Shown in pieces: positions 31,446 through 40,087 of a stretch of 64,000 bases of DNA (positions are counted from its first letter, which is position 1; each line of letters begins with the position of its first letter). The stretch covers positions 1-64,000 of the forward strand of contig JAJCYD010000035.1 of the NCBI GenBank assembly GCA_029263125.1. Direction: 5' to 3'. Below the pieces are notes generated by a model, which did no database searches, was not told the DNA's origin, and saw only the letters and a program-made list of their open reading frames with translations. Made by a program: the position numbers and the translations under genes. Source of the DNA: Solirubrobacteraceae bacterium (GTDB taxonomy: Bacteria > Actinomycetota > Thermoleophilia > Solirubrobacterales > Solirubrobacteraceae).

Positions 31446-34400
31446 ATGACGGATGAAGTGCATGACCTCAGAGGCTTCTCCAACTCGGTTCGCGAGGTGG
31501 TGGCGCGTGCCGGGTCACGGCCGACGGTGTGGATGCTTGCGGATGCGATGCTGCGCCACGATAGTGAGCTGCGCGTTTCTCCGGTGCTGCCGCTGGCTGA
31601 CCGGGACGGAGAGCATCAAACGGGTGCTTGGTGGTTGAAACGAGCCCGCGCGCTCTTCGACGTTGATGGCGTACTGGCATCGACTGTGTCAGTCATTAAC
31701 GTTCGCTTGACGCTGCTCGCACTAGCGCGTCTACATGATGAGTTTGGCGCCGTTATGCGTTCGTCGGGTCTGGGCTTGCGTATCGAGCGTGATCTCGGCG
31801 TTGAGCTCGGCTCAGTTCTCTGGCCGTGGGCGCTGCCGGCGAAAGTATCGACATTTGTCGAGCTTCGAAGGCTGGACGGCGGCGTGCCTGTGCATGCCTG
31901 TGGACTTGCGCGCGATGCCTCACTCGCCGCGACGGTTGATCGTGAGGGGAATGCGCGAGTATGGGATCTCGACACAGGTGAGGTCCGCCAGGAGGTCAGC
32001 GTTGGCACCGGCGCCGTGTCGTGCGGCATAAGCCCCGAGGGTATGACGCTGCTGATCGCTGGACTGCGAGCCGCTACGACTTGGGAAGCACTCGGGTACG
32101 ATGGGGTTACCAGACGCTTCGAGGGACTCGATAACACCGTGCGCCGCTGCATCTTTGGCACCTCGGGTTCGCTGTTCGCGGTGGTGCGGACCGACGGCAC
32201 GGCCGAAGTCCGAGACTTGGTCGGCATGCAGCGCGCGGTACCGAGCAACGGTGTGCCGGTACGCGGGTGCGTTCTGGGCCCGGACGAAAGCACGCTCGCA
32301 ACGATCGGCGCCGACGGAGCTGCGCGAGTGTGGAATGTCGCGAGTTTAGAAGAGGAGCGAGCGCTTGCCCCGCGCGAGCGTGGCGGTGCAACTATTCCGC
32401 TCACCTGTTGTGCATTCAACCCAGATGGTCGGTTGCTCGCTGTTGGGACCGGAGACGGCGAGACGTTCTTGTGGGATGGAACGTGCGACTGGATAGTCGC
32501 GCGCGGCGGAGACGAAGCCATTCGCGATTGCTCATTCAGCCTCGACGGCCGGTCCCTGGCGACTATGACGATGGACGGCACGGTACGCGTTCATGACGTC
32601 GCCTCGGGCCGGGAGATCGCCGTGCTGGACGCGTCTAACCGCGAGCCGGCCCTTCCGCTGGGCCGCGTGAGACCTTCGGACGAACCGCGCCTGAGCGCCG
32701 AGACACCTACGTGCGGCTATGTTGGCGACGGGCGGCTGGTCGCCTCCGATCGCCGCAGCGGCATCCTCACGGTCTTTGATGAGGTCGAGGCGGGCATGCC
32801 GCTTGCGGCAATAGCGCCTGACACGATCGGTGATGTCGATCTCGTGGGCGTGGGCGCCGACGCAGAAGCGCTCGCCAACGTCATTGCTGCCGTCGCTACG
32901 GCACCGCCGCTCTCCATTGGGCTCTTTGGCGACTGGGGATCCGGCAAGTCGTTTCTAATCAAGCAGATCCAGGAACGTGTGAGACACCTATCCCAGCGGT
33001 CGCGGGACGCCGACGGTTCCGTGTACTGCAACCACGTGCGAAACGTCGAGTTCAACGCCTGGCACTACGCAGACGCAAGCCTCTGGGCGAGCCTTGTGAC
33101 ACACATCTTCGACGAGCTTGCAAAACCGGACGCGACGTGCGGTGTCTTCGACGAGAAGACAGCGCGCGCTCAGGTCGCCCGGCTTGAGGAGCAACTCGCT
33201 GCCAATGCTACGCTGCAGCAGCGCTTGGAGCAGGCTCAGCGGCGGGCCGAACGACTCGCTGCGCGCAAGCAGTTGCTGCGCTGGACATGGCGGCTCGTCG
33301 GTGCCGACGAGGGGTCGCTCTCCCAAGTTGACCGCAACGTTGACACGATCAAGGGGTCACTGCGACTTCTCTTGCCAGGCGGGCTTCCCAGAGCCTTGGT
33401 CTTGCTGGTGACGCTCCTTGTAGTGACCATCGTGTCAGCCATCGTCGCGGTTGTTGGTGTTGGAAGCGTCATCGCGCTCGCTGGAGGCGTGGTCGCTGCA
33501 GCCGGCGCGGCTCTGAGCGGGCTGCGCGTGACGCGTGGCCGCGTTCGCCAGCTCGTGCAGAAGGCAGGTGACGGCGTGCAGGTCGCCGATGTGCGCGACG
33601 CCGGACTTGAGGGACAGCTCGCCGCCGCCGTGCACGTTGAACGCGAGTTGCGCCGGGAGTTCGATGATCTGCAGTCTGGTCGACGGCTCGCGCGCTTCGT
33701 CTCGGAGGGCAGCGGGCTGGCCGGCTACCGCACCCAGCTCGGGCTGGTGTCGCAGATCCACGACGACTTTGCGGAGATGAGCCGGATACTTCGCCGCCAA
33801 TCGGCGTCCGCAAACACCGCGGGTGACCTGGTTGTCGACGACAAGCTGCCACAGATCGACCGGATTGTGCTGTACATCGACGATCTGGATCGGTGTCCGC
33901 CACGGCGAGTCGTCGAGGTGCTCGAGGCCGTCCACCTGATCCTTGCAGTCGAACTCTTTGTTGTCGTGCTTGCGGTCGATCCGCGCTGGCTCCTGCAATC
34001 GTTGCAGCTGCACTACTCCGAGCTTCTTGCCGCACCTGACGACGGCAAGCCTGCCGACGAGAGCGCGTGGCACTCAACGCCGTTGCATTACCTCGAGAAG
34101 ATCATCCAGATGCCGTTCGCACTGAGGCCGATGGGCAATGCGGCGGTGCGATCGCTCGTGCATGGTCTCCTGCCTGTTGTGCAGGCGGTGGATGTATCCG
34201 TCCCGCCGGCATCCGGAGATGGCCATGTCACTGCCGTCCCTGGCCCGGCGGGGGCGCGGCGCGCGGGACGTGAGAACGTCATGGCAGTGGACAATCCGAT
34301 CCGGCAGCGCCCAAGCGCTACCAGGCGCCCGAGCATGAGTCCGCAACAGTTGGCGCTCACGATGCCTGAACGCGACTTCGCCGTGCGCGTCGCCTGCGCG

Positions 34401-34889
34401 TTGCCCACCCCGCGCGCGGTCAAGAAGTTCACGAACATGTACCGGCTACTGCGGGCAGGTCTTGACGACGCTAGCGGTCAACTCGAACGTTTCCTCACCG
34501 ACGACGGCGTCGACGCCCCGGAGTACAGCGCGGTGTTAACCATGCTCGTAGTGATCATCGCGTTCCCGGAGGAGGCTTCGGATGCCCTGCTAGCTCTGAG
34601 GGACTTCGGTCCTGATGACTCGGCCGACGCACGTCCATGGCGCCAGTACGTTGACGAGCTTCGTAGCCGCGACACGCGCTTCGCAGGGCTGACGTCATTC
34701 CTCGACACTGTGACACCGGATGGAAATGCTCCTGTGTCCTGGACCTGCGGGCCGTTTCGTCGCTGGGTGCTGGAGGTTTCGCGCTTCTCTTTCGCGACGG
34801 GCCAGGAAGTGTTCGCGCGCTCGATTGCGTCTGTCGAGCCTGCACCGGCACCGGTCGTGCATTACGGAGCGTGGAGACCGTCCGCTTGA
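31446..34889 (+). CDS. WD40-KAP P-loop NTPase, probable defence or signalling protein
   Basis: 1147 residues. About 1-135: helical N-terminus, vaguely Clp-N-like. About 145-470: seven WD40-like blades, each ending in patterns such as ARVWDLDTG, ARVWNVASL and VRVHDVASG, preceded by D-G or D-E turns. About 480-900: KAP NTPase with Walker A GLFGDWGSGKS (about residue 493) and Walker B IVLYIDDLDRCPP (about 806). Between them lie a coiled coil (ARLEEQLAANATLQQRL) and a hydrophobic hairpin (ALVLLVTLLVVTIVSAIVAV and the following stretch, about 649-692), the KAP hallmark that places it at the membrane. The C-terminal about 240 residues are helical. KAP proteins occur in plasmids, phages and defence islands. 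Base composition is visibly less GC-biased than in neighbouring genes, which suggests transfer. Single-gene unit. Confidence 0.85.
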   Translation: MTDEVHDLRGFSNSVREVVARAGSRPTVWMLADAMLRHDSELRVSPVLPLADRDGEHQTGAWWLKRARALFDVDGVLASTVSVINVRLTLLALARLHDEFGAVMRSSGLGLRIERDLGVELGSVLWPWALPAKVSTFVELRRLDGGVPVHACGLARDASLAATVDREGNARVWDLDTGEVRQEVSVGTGAVSCGISPEGMTLLIAGLRAATTWEALGYDGVTRRFEGLDNTVRRCIFGTSGSLFAVVRTDGTAEVRDLVGMQRAVPSNGVPVRGCVLGPDESTLATIGADGAARVWNVASLEEERALAPRERGGATIPLTCCAFNPDGRLLAVGTGDGETFLWDGTCDWIVARGGDEAIRDCSFSLDGRSLATMTMDGTVRVHDVASGREIAVLDASNREPALPLGRVRPSDEPRLSAETPTCGYVGDGRLVASDRRSGILTVFDEVEAGMPLAAIAPDTIGDVDLVGVGADAEALANVIAAVATAPPLSIGLFGDWGSGKSFLIKQIQERVRHLSQRSRDADGSVYCNHVRNVEFNAWHYADASLWASLVTHIFDELAKPDATCGVFDEKTARAQVARLEEQLAANATLQQRLEQAQRRAERLAARKQLLRWTWRLVGADEGSLSQVDRNVDTIKGSLRLLLPGGLPRALVLLVTLLVVTIVSAIVAVVGVGSVIALAGGVVAAAGAALSGLRVTRGRVRQLVQKAGDGVQVADVRDAGLEGQLAAAVHVERELRREFDDLQSGRRLARFVSEGSGLAGYRTQLGLVSQIHDDFAEMSRILRRQSASANTAGDLVVDDKLPQIDRIVLYIDDLDRCPPRRVVEVLEAVHLILAVELFVVVLAVDPRWLLQSLQLHYSELLAAPDDGKPADESAWHSTPLHYLEKIIQMPFALRPMGNAAVRSLVHGLLPVVQAVDVSVPPASGDGHVTAVPGPAGARRAGRENVMAVDNPIRQRPSATRRPSMSPQQLALTMPERDFAVRVACALPTPRAVKKFTNMYRLLRAGLDDASGQLERFLTDDGVDAPEYSAVLTMLVVIIAFPEEASDALLALRDFGPDDSADARPWRQYVDELRSRDTRFAGLTSFLDTVTPDGNAPVSWTCGPFRRWVLEVSRFSFATGQEVFARSIASVEPAPAPVVHYGAWRPSA

Positions 34890-35051
34890 TTGATGCTGGG
34901 TGGCGTCAGGTCGGCGTTCTCGGATGGGCTGGAGGTTGGCGACGACAAGTTCCGTAGTGCCTGAGACTCACGGTCGTCGCCCGACGGTGTCAGATCATGG
35001 CTCTTGCCGGTCCCGGGCGCCGGGGACCTGGTCGCGGCGACCCTCGAAAGA

Positions 35052-35241
35052 TAACATGCCGTCGCGCGCTGCACGACGAGATACGCGATCGCGGGAGCTC
35101 CAGCCTGGACGCCGTGACGATCGGCGCCTCGTGCGACGAATCGACCTGCACCTGATGACCGGGCGCGGTCTCAAAGCGCTCCTCGGCGCCGGTCGGCGCG
35201 CTCTCGTCGACGGGTCGCGCGCGATCGACATGCGTGAGCAT
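35052..35241 (-). pseudogene. Possible IS21-type transposase (IstA) fragment
   Basis: In the 390-bp gap between the KAP and aidB genes the minus strand reads MLTHVDRARPVDESAPTG, then ERFETAPGHQVQVD. IstA proteins have R-F-E-T-x-P-G-x-Q-x-Q-(V/I)-D-W just before the catalytic core. The frame breaks down after this and there is no partner IstB. Low to moderate certainty. The remaining gap (34890-35051) holds nothing I recognise. Confidence 0.42.
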
Positions 35242-35278
35242 CGTCGCAGGGGCGGACGAGCGCCGCGGGCACAGTACC

Positions 35279-36961
35279 TCAGCCAGCGGTCGGGGTGTGG
35301 CGCGCAACGATCGCCGCGGTGTCCGCGCCGGCTGGCAGCGTGCCGTACTGCAGGCCGCCGTCGCCTGCCAGCCGCGACGCGCAGAACGCGTCGGCGAGCG
35401 CGGGCGGCGCGTGGCGCACGAGCAGCGCGCCCTGGAGCGCGAGCGCCATCCACTCGACCACCCGCCGCGCCTGCGGCTCGAGGTCGCCGGGGGCGGCGAG
35501 CTGCGCGCGCAGTCGCTCGGCGAAGGCGTCCAGGCGGCGGTCGGCTCCCGCCGCGGCGTGGAGCTCGGCCAGCAGCGCGTCGAGCGCCGCCGACTCGCGG
35601 CCCAGCGCGCGCAGCACATCGAGCGCCATGACGTTGCCCGAGCCCTCCCAGATCGAGGACAGCGGCATCTCGCGATACAGGCGCGGCATGCCGGACTCCT
35701 CGACGTAGCCGTTGCCGCCGAGGCACTCCAGCGCCTCGGCGGCATGGCCGGGACCGCGCTTGCAGACCCAGTACTTGGCGATCGCCGTCGCGATCCGCTT
35801 GAAGGCGGCCGCGCGCTCGTCGCCGCCGCCCGCCTCGTCGTAGGCGCGTGCGAGACGCATCGCCAGCGCGGTCGCGGCCTCCGACTCGACGCACAGGTCG
35901 GCGAGCACGTTGGCCATCAGCGGCTGGTCGGCGAGGTGCGCGCCGAACGCGCTGCGGTGGGCGGCGTGCCAGGTCGCGTTCGCAACGCCCCAGCGCATCC
36001 CGGCGGCGGTGCCGATGACGCAGTCCAGGCGCGTGTGGCCGACCATCTCGATGATCGTCGCGACGCCGCGTCCGGGCTCGCCGACCATCTGCGCCCACGC
36101 GCCGTGCAGCTCGATCTCGCTGGAGGCGTTGGAGCGGTTGCCGAGCTTGTCCTTCAGGCGCTGCAGGTGCATGGCGTTGCGCGTGCCGTCGGGCAGGATC
36201 CGCGGCATGGCGAAGCACGACAGGCCCTCCGGCGCCTGCGCGAGCACGAGGAACAGGTCGCACATCGGTGCCGAGCAGAACCACTTGTGGCCGATCAGCT
36301 CGTACTCCTCGCCGGGTCCGCCGCCATCGATCGCTGTGGCGCGTGTCGTGTTCGCGCGCACGTCCGAACCGCCCTGCTTCTCGGTCATCGCCATCCCGCA
36401 CAGCGCGCTGCGCTTGGTGCCGGGCGCGCCTGCATGCAGGTCGGGGTCATAGGACGTCGCCGTCAGCCGCGGCTCCCAGTCGGCCGCGATCCCCGGCTGT
36501 GCTCGCAATGCCGGCACGGCCGCGAAGGTCATCGTGATCGGGCAGGCGAAGCCGCCCTCGGGCTGCGCGGCGGTGAGATACAGCGCCGTGCGCGCGGCGT
36601 GGGCGGCGGGCTGTTGCGTGGTCCACGGCAGGCTGTGCAGCTCGTGCTCGGTGGCAAGCGCCATGAGGTCGTGCCAGGCACGATGGAACTCGACCTCGTC
36701 GATGCGATGGCCGTAGCGGTCAAACGCCGTCAGCCGCGGCGGGTGCTCGTTGGCCTCAAAGCCCCAGCCGATCGGGGCGCCGCCCCAGGCGGCGCCGACC
36801 TCGTGCGCGCGCTCGCGCGCCCAGCCGGCCCCTTCGCGCTCCAGCGCCTCGACGAGCGGCAGGTTGTCGGCGAACAGGTCGCCGCCCTCCAGCGGCGGCG
36901 GCTGGTTTGAGACGTCGTGGGTTCGGGAGGGGGCGGCAGGATCGCGCAGCTCATGGGTCAT
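35279..36961 (-). CDS. aidB: AidB-type acyl-CoA dehydrogenase family protein
   Basis: 560 residues from the ATG at 36961. Family blocks: HDVSNQPPPLEGGDLFADN at the N-terminus, ALCGMAMTEKQGGSDVRANT (FAD-binding loop), GHKWFCSAPMCDLFLVLAQ, LDCVIGTAAGMRWGVANATW and CLGGNGYVEESGMPRLYREM with SSIWEGSGNVMALDVLRAL. These place it with AidB, induced by alkylating agents in E. coli, a flavoprotein with DNA-binding ability, rather than with beta-oxidation enzymes. The start is unambiguous because upstream codons change character. It sits alone in the accessory island. Confidence 0.92.
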   Translation of the reverse strand: MTHELRDPAAPSRTHDVSNQPPPLEGGDLFADNLPLVEALEREGAGWARERAHEVGAAWGGAPIGWGFEANEHPPRLTAFDRYGHRIDEVEFHRAWHDLMALATEHELHSLPWTTQQPAAHAARTALYLTAAQPEGGFACPITMTFAAVPALRAQPGIAADWEPRLTATSYDPDLHAGAPGTKRSALCGMAMTEKQGGSDVRANTTRATAIDGGGPGEEYELIGHKWFCSAPMCDLFLVLAQAPEGLSCFAMPRILPDGTRNAMHLQRLKDKLGNRSNASSEIELHGAWAQMVGEPGRGVATIIEMVGHTRLDCVIGTAAGMRWGVANATWHAAHRSAFGAHLADQPLMANVLADLCVESEAATALAMRLARAYDEAGGGDERAAAFKRIATAIAKYWVCKRGPGHAAEALECLGGNGYVEESGMPRLYREMPLSSIWEGSGNVMALDVLRALGRESAALDALLAELHAAAGADRRLDAFAERLRAQLAAPGDLEPQARRVVEWMALALQGALLVRHAPPALADAFCASRLAGDGGLQYGTLPAGADTAAIVARHTPTAG

Positions 36962-37076
36962 GCGGCAAGTCAAGCAGCCGTTGGTCTGCCATACGCGACA
37001 TGACGCGCCGTGAGCAGGAACATCGTGAGCGCCGGCTTGCCCAACGAGGGCTTGGTGATGTGCCTGATCGTCGGCG

Positions 37077-37175
37077 TGGGCGGGTTTTGCATGCCTGTGA
37101 TGCCGATCCGCGACAACCTGCGCTCGCGCCACTGACCGTGGGCGGCTTGGGCACGTCGGACATGCCAAACCCGCC
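37077..37175. repeat. Short palindromic repeat, family B, copy 2
   Basis: The left end reads GGGCGGGTTTTGCATG and the right end, on the opposite strand, GGCGGGTTTGGCATG, so the roughly 99-bp block is flanked by inverted repeats. The same end sequence occurs in the block at 13821-13926. It lies in the 530-bp gap between aidB and the next plus-strand gene; the rest of that gap (37176-37493) has no supported gene. Confidence 0.55.
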
Positions 37176-37493
37176 TACTACTGACCAAGCAACCAGCACC
37201 GCTCTTCGCGATTTGGGCGCTCTCGCTGGCGGCGGCGCGCCGCTTCTCTCTCCTTCGTCCATAGCGGCAGCCCCGGGCGGCGCCATTGCTCGTTGCTCGC
37301 CTTCGCCACTCCACGAGCACGGCCTCCGGAGGAGAAAGTGGAACTTCGGTGCGCCACCGACACGGCCCAACCGAGGTGCGTCGTGGGTCCTGACGCCTGC
37401 GCCGTGTCTGTGCCCTGTCGACTCTTCGCAATCTCCAAGAAGCAAGCCGCCCGCCAGTCCTCGCCCCGCCGATGTCCGGCGTACGATGAGGCC

Positions 37494-38213
37494 ATGGATC
37501 ATTCGAAGTCGTTGACTACTACCTTCGATGCCGCTCGCGTGTTCGCGAACCTCGACATGACAAAGCTGTTCGACGACCTCGCCGCGATTTCGCAGAATGC
37601 TCACCTCGCTGACACGATCCTGCGTTCCCCCGAGCTTGCGGACGTCGTGGCATCGGCTGAGGTGGCCGAGGCAAGACCAGCCGAAACCGCTGGTGTCGCA
37701 GCCGAGACCTTCGAAGTGTCGAGAAAGGCAGACCCTTTGGGGCTGATCGCTCCCCGGCGCGAGCTCACCCCGGAGGAGTGGGCGCTCCTTCAGGTCATCG
37801 TCAGCGCATATTGCCCTGACCAGCTACCACCAGCCGGCAGAGCACGCGGCTGGCACCAGCGTCATTGCGTTCTTTGTCGTCCGTGCTCTGCTCAGCAACT
37901 CCCGCACACCATTGACCTGAGGCCGATGAGCGCACCGCGCCGCGTGGTGCCACTGCTGCGTTCCATGCAACTGAGCGCTCTCGTCAACGGTGGCGCTCGC
38001 TTCTCCAACTCGTCCAAAGCGGAAGCCAGCGCCACCCGTCTCTCACGAAGGCGGTACTACGAGCGTTGGGCTCTCAGCGGGATTGGTGGAGCGGTCCGAG
38101 ATAGACGGTGTTGCAGGGGTCGGTCCTGTTGCGACCATGCCAGGGTTTTGCAGTACCTGCTCGAGGGATCTCTTAGGCTGCGGCTATTGCTGAGGACTGG
38201 GACGACGTGTTAG
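37494..38213 (+). CDS. Hypothetical protein, probably frameshifted
   Basis: The frame gives 239 residues from the ATG at 37494. The first about 100 codons look genuine: TTTFDAARVFANLDMTKLF, SQNAHLADTILRSPEL, RRELTPEEWALLQVIVSA. After about 37805 the text in this frame turns Cys/Arg-rich, while the adjacent frame reads HIALTSYHQPAEHAAGTSVI and AFFVVRALLSNSRTPLT before a stop at 37920. The original gene probably switched frames there, and what follows is noise. I recognise no domain. The promoter region belongs to the left border of the SIR2-HerA block. Confidence 0.5.
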   Translation: MDHSKSLTTTFDAARVFANLDMTKLFDDLAAISQNAHLADTILRSPELADVVASAEVAEARPAETAGVAAETFEVSRKADPLGLIAPRRELTPEEWALLQVIVSAYCPDQLPPAGRARGWHQRHCVLCRPCSAQQLPHTIDLRPMSAPRRVVPLLRSMQLSALVNGGARFSNSSKAEASATRLSRRRYYERWALSGIGGAVRDRRCCRGRSCCDHARVLQYLLEGSLRLRLLLRTGTTC

Positions 38214-38734
38214 GTGAAGCCGATTTCACGATCCGCGGGGTCACCGTGGACGACTACGGAGTCCCGTCGAACCTCATGGGCATGCACCACGAGGATTTCT
38301 TCTCGCTCTTGGGGCGCATCGTGGCGTCGTCTGCGAGTCTCGAAAACCACGTCCTGATCGTCTACCAGTCGCTCGTCAGAGCCGCGCAGAACGAGTACAC
38401 AAACGTCCCGGTCGGAGAGCTGATCAAACGCTGCCGCAAAGAGCTTGAGCGGCTCGATAGCCGTCCCAGTGACGGTCAGCTCGTGGAGGTCTTCTTGACG
38501 AAGGCTGAAGCGATGGTCGAGAGGCGGAATAACTATGTCCACAATCTCTGGCCAGCCCAGCCGGACGGGCGTCTATTCGGGTGGCGACCGCCGCGAGAGA
38601 AAGGTGCGCGGGAGGCGATCACCGTCGAGGCGACGCTGCTCGAGATGCGCGGCGATCTCGCGTCGCTCCTCGAGCTCCTCGATGTGAGCTACTGGCACCG
38701 GCTCCTGTCGGTAGTTAGCTCGACCAACGGCTAG
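38207..38734 (+). CDS. Possible HEPN-like protein next to SIR2-HerA
   Basis: 175 residues from a GTG at 38207. Entirely helical: EDFFSLLGRIVASSASLENH, then VLIVYQSLVRAAQNEY, VFLTKAEAMVERRNNYVHNL and TLLEMRGDLASLLELLDV. The piece VERRNNYVHNLW contains R-N-N-Y-V-H, an R-x4-H motif in a helix, which is the active-site pattern of HEPN ribonucleases. It is a known signature in toxins and phage-defence proteins, but short and easy to meet by chance, so this is a suggestion. It lies 195 bases upstream of the SIR2 gene on the same strand and could be part of the same module. Confidence 0.55.
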   Translation: MLGEADFTIRGVTVDDYGVPSNLMGMHHEDFFSLLGRIVASSASLENHVLIVYQSLVRAAQNEYTNVPVGELIKRCRKELERLDSRPSDGQLVEVFLTKAEAMVERRNNYVHNLWPAQPDGRLFGWRPPREKGAREAITVEATLLEMRGDLASLLELLDVSYWHRLLSVVSSTNG

Positions 38735-38929
38735 GGCGCGCCGGCTCGGCAATCACCGCGGCCAGTAGGTATTACGCAAGACGTTCGTTCGTTGTCCAGC
38801 GCACGCTGCGGTCCGATGCCGACTGCTGCGACGGTCGTCCATTCAGGCCTTGTAGACGAACGCTCGCGCGAGACGGTACGGTCGGCCGATGCGTCTCTCG
38901 AATCGCCCTGCCGTCGTGATCTAGGGCTG

Positions 38930-40087
38930 ATGCACGACGTTGGCCGCCACGTCCAGGGGCTGCGGCTGAGCCTGGCACAGGACAAGGCGCCGCTGGCGCT
39001 GCTGCTGTCAGCTGGCTGCCCGGCCGGCGTCGAGGTCGGCGGCGTGCCACTGGTACCGGCGATCGGTGGCATGACCGATGCACTGCGCGCAACGTTGGAG
39101 ACGTCGAAGGACAAGGACGCGTTCGCCCTGCTGCTCGCCTGCCTGGACGAGGACAAGGTCGACGAGCCTAACCTCGAGTGCTGGCTGTCGATGGTCCGTG
39201 CCCTGCAAGCGGTCGCCGCCGGCGCGCCGGTCCGCGGCCTGTCCAAGGCGCAGCTCGACGATCTGGAGAAGGCAATCACCGGCGCGATCGTCGAGCTCGT
39301 CGAATGCGAGCTGCCCGCCACCGGCACGCCGTTTCACGCGGTAGCGGCGTGGGCCGACGCGATGGAGCGTGAGCTGCCGGTGGAGGTGTTCACCACCAAC
39401 TACGATCTGCTGCTCGAGCAGGCGTTCGAGTCGATGCGCAGCCCGTTCTTCGACGGCTTCGTCGGCGTCCGCCAGCCGTTCTTCGACAACGCCTCGATCC
39501 TCGCCGGCACCGTCCCGGCGCTGCCGCCGCGGTTCACCCGGCTGTGGAAGCTGCATGGCTCGGTCAACTGGTACCTCAACGACGACGACGTGGTCATCCG
39601 CGCGTCGACCGAGGCCGGAGACCGCCGGCTGATCCACCCGTCGCATCTGAAGTACGACGAGAGCCGCCAGATGCCGTATCTCGCGCTGCTTGACCGCCTG
39701 CGCGCCTACCTGTCTCAGCGCGGCGCGCTGCTGGTCACCTGCGGCTACTCGTTTCGCGACCGCCACATCAACGTGGTGCTCGGCGAAGGCCTGAAGGGCA
39801 ACGCGACGGCCAGCCTGATTGCGTTGATGCGCAGCCCCCTGGCCTCCTATCCCGAGGCGAAGCTGCTGGCCGGCCAGCATCCGAACTTCGCGCTGTTCTG
39901 CCGCGACGGCGCGGTGATCGGCACCCGCGAAGGGCCATGGTCGTGTGAGTCCGAGCAGCTTGCGAAACTCGACGGCGTGCAGCAGGCCGACCCGGCCGCG
40001 CCGGTCGAGGTCACGCTCGGCGAGTTCGAGCAGTTCGGCAAGCTGCTGACCAGCCTGCTCGGCGTGCCGCTGCCTGAGGTCGCGTGA
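38930..40087 (+). CDS. SIR2-family NAD-hydrolase-like protein of a SIR2-HerA defence system
   Basis: 385 residues from the ATG at 38930; the frame is open upstream to 38792 but without family character. SIR2 features: LLLSAGCPAGV (Rossmann NAD loop, equivalent to G-A-G-x-S), VFTTNYDLLLEQAFE (the T-N-Y-D block) and LWKLHGSVNWYL (the catalytic His). LLVTCGYSFRDRHINVVL is the late conserved block of SIR2_2 defence proteins. In characterised SIR2-HerA systems this subunit degrades NAD+ on phage infection, which stops the phage by depleting the cell. The stop overlaps the HerA start (GTGA), giving strict co-translation. Confidence 0.88.
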   Translation: MHDVGRHVQGLRLSLAQDKAPLALLLSAGCPAGVEVGGVPLVPAIGGMTDALRATLETSKDKDAFALLLACLDEDKVDEPNLECWLSMVRALQAVAAGAPVRGLSKAQLDDLEKAITGAIVELVECELPATGTPFHAVAAWADAMERELPVEVFTTNYDLLLEQAFESMRSPFFDGFVGVRQPFFDNASILAGTVPALPPRFTRLWKLHGSVNWYLNDDDVVIRASTEAGDRRLIHPSHLKYDESRQMPYLALLDRLRAYLSQRGALLVTCGYSFRDRHINVVLGEGLKGNATASLIALMRSPLASYPEAKLLAGQHPNFALFCRDGAVIGTREGPWSCESEQLAKLDGVQQADPAAPVEVTLGEFEQFGKLLTSLLGVPLPEVA

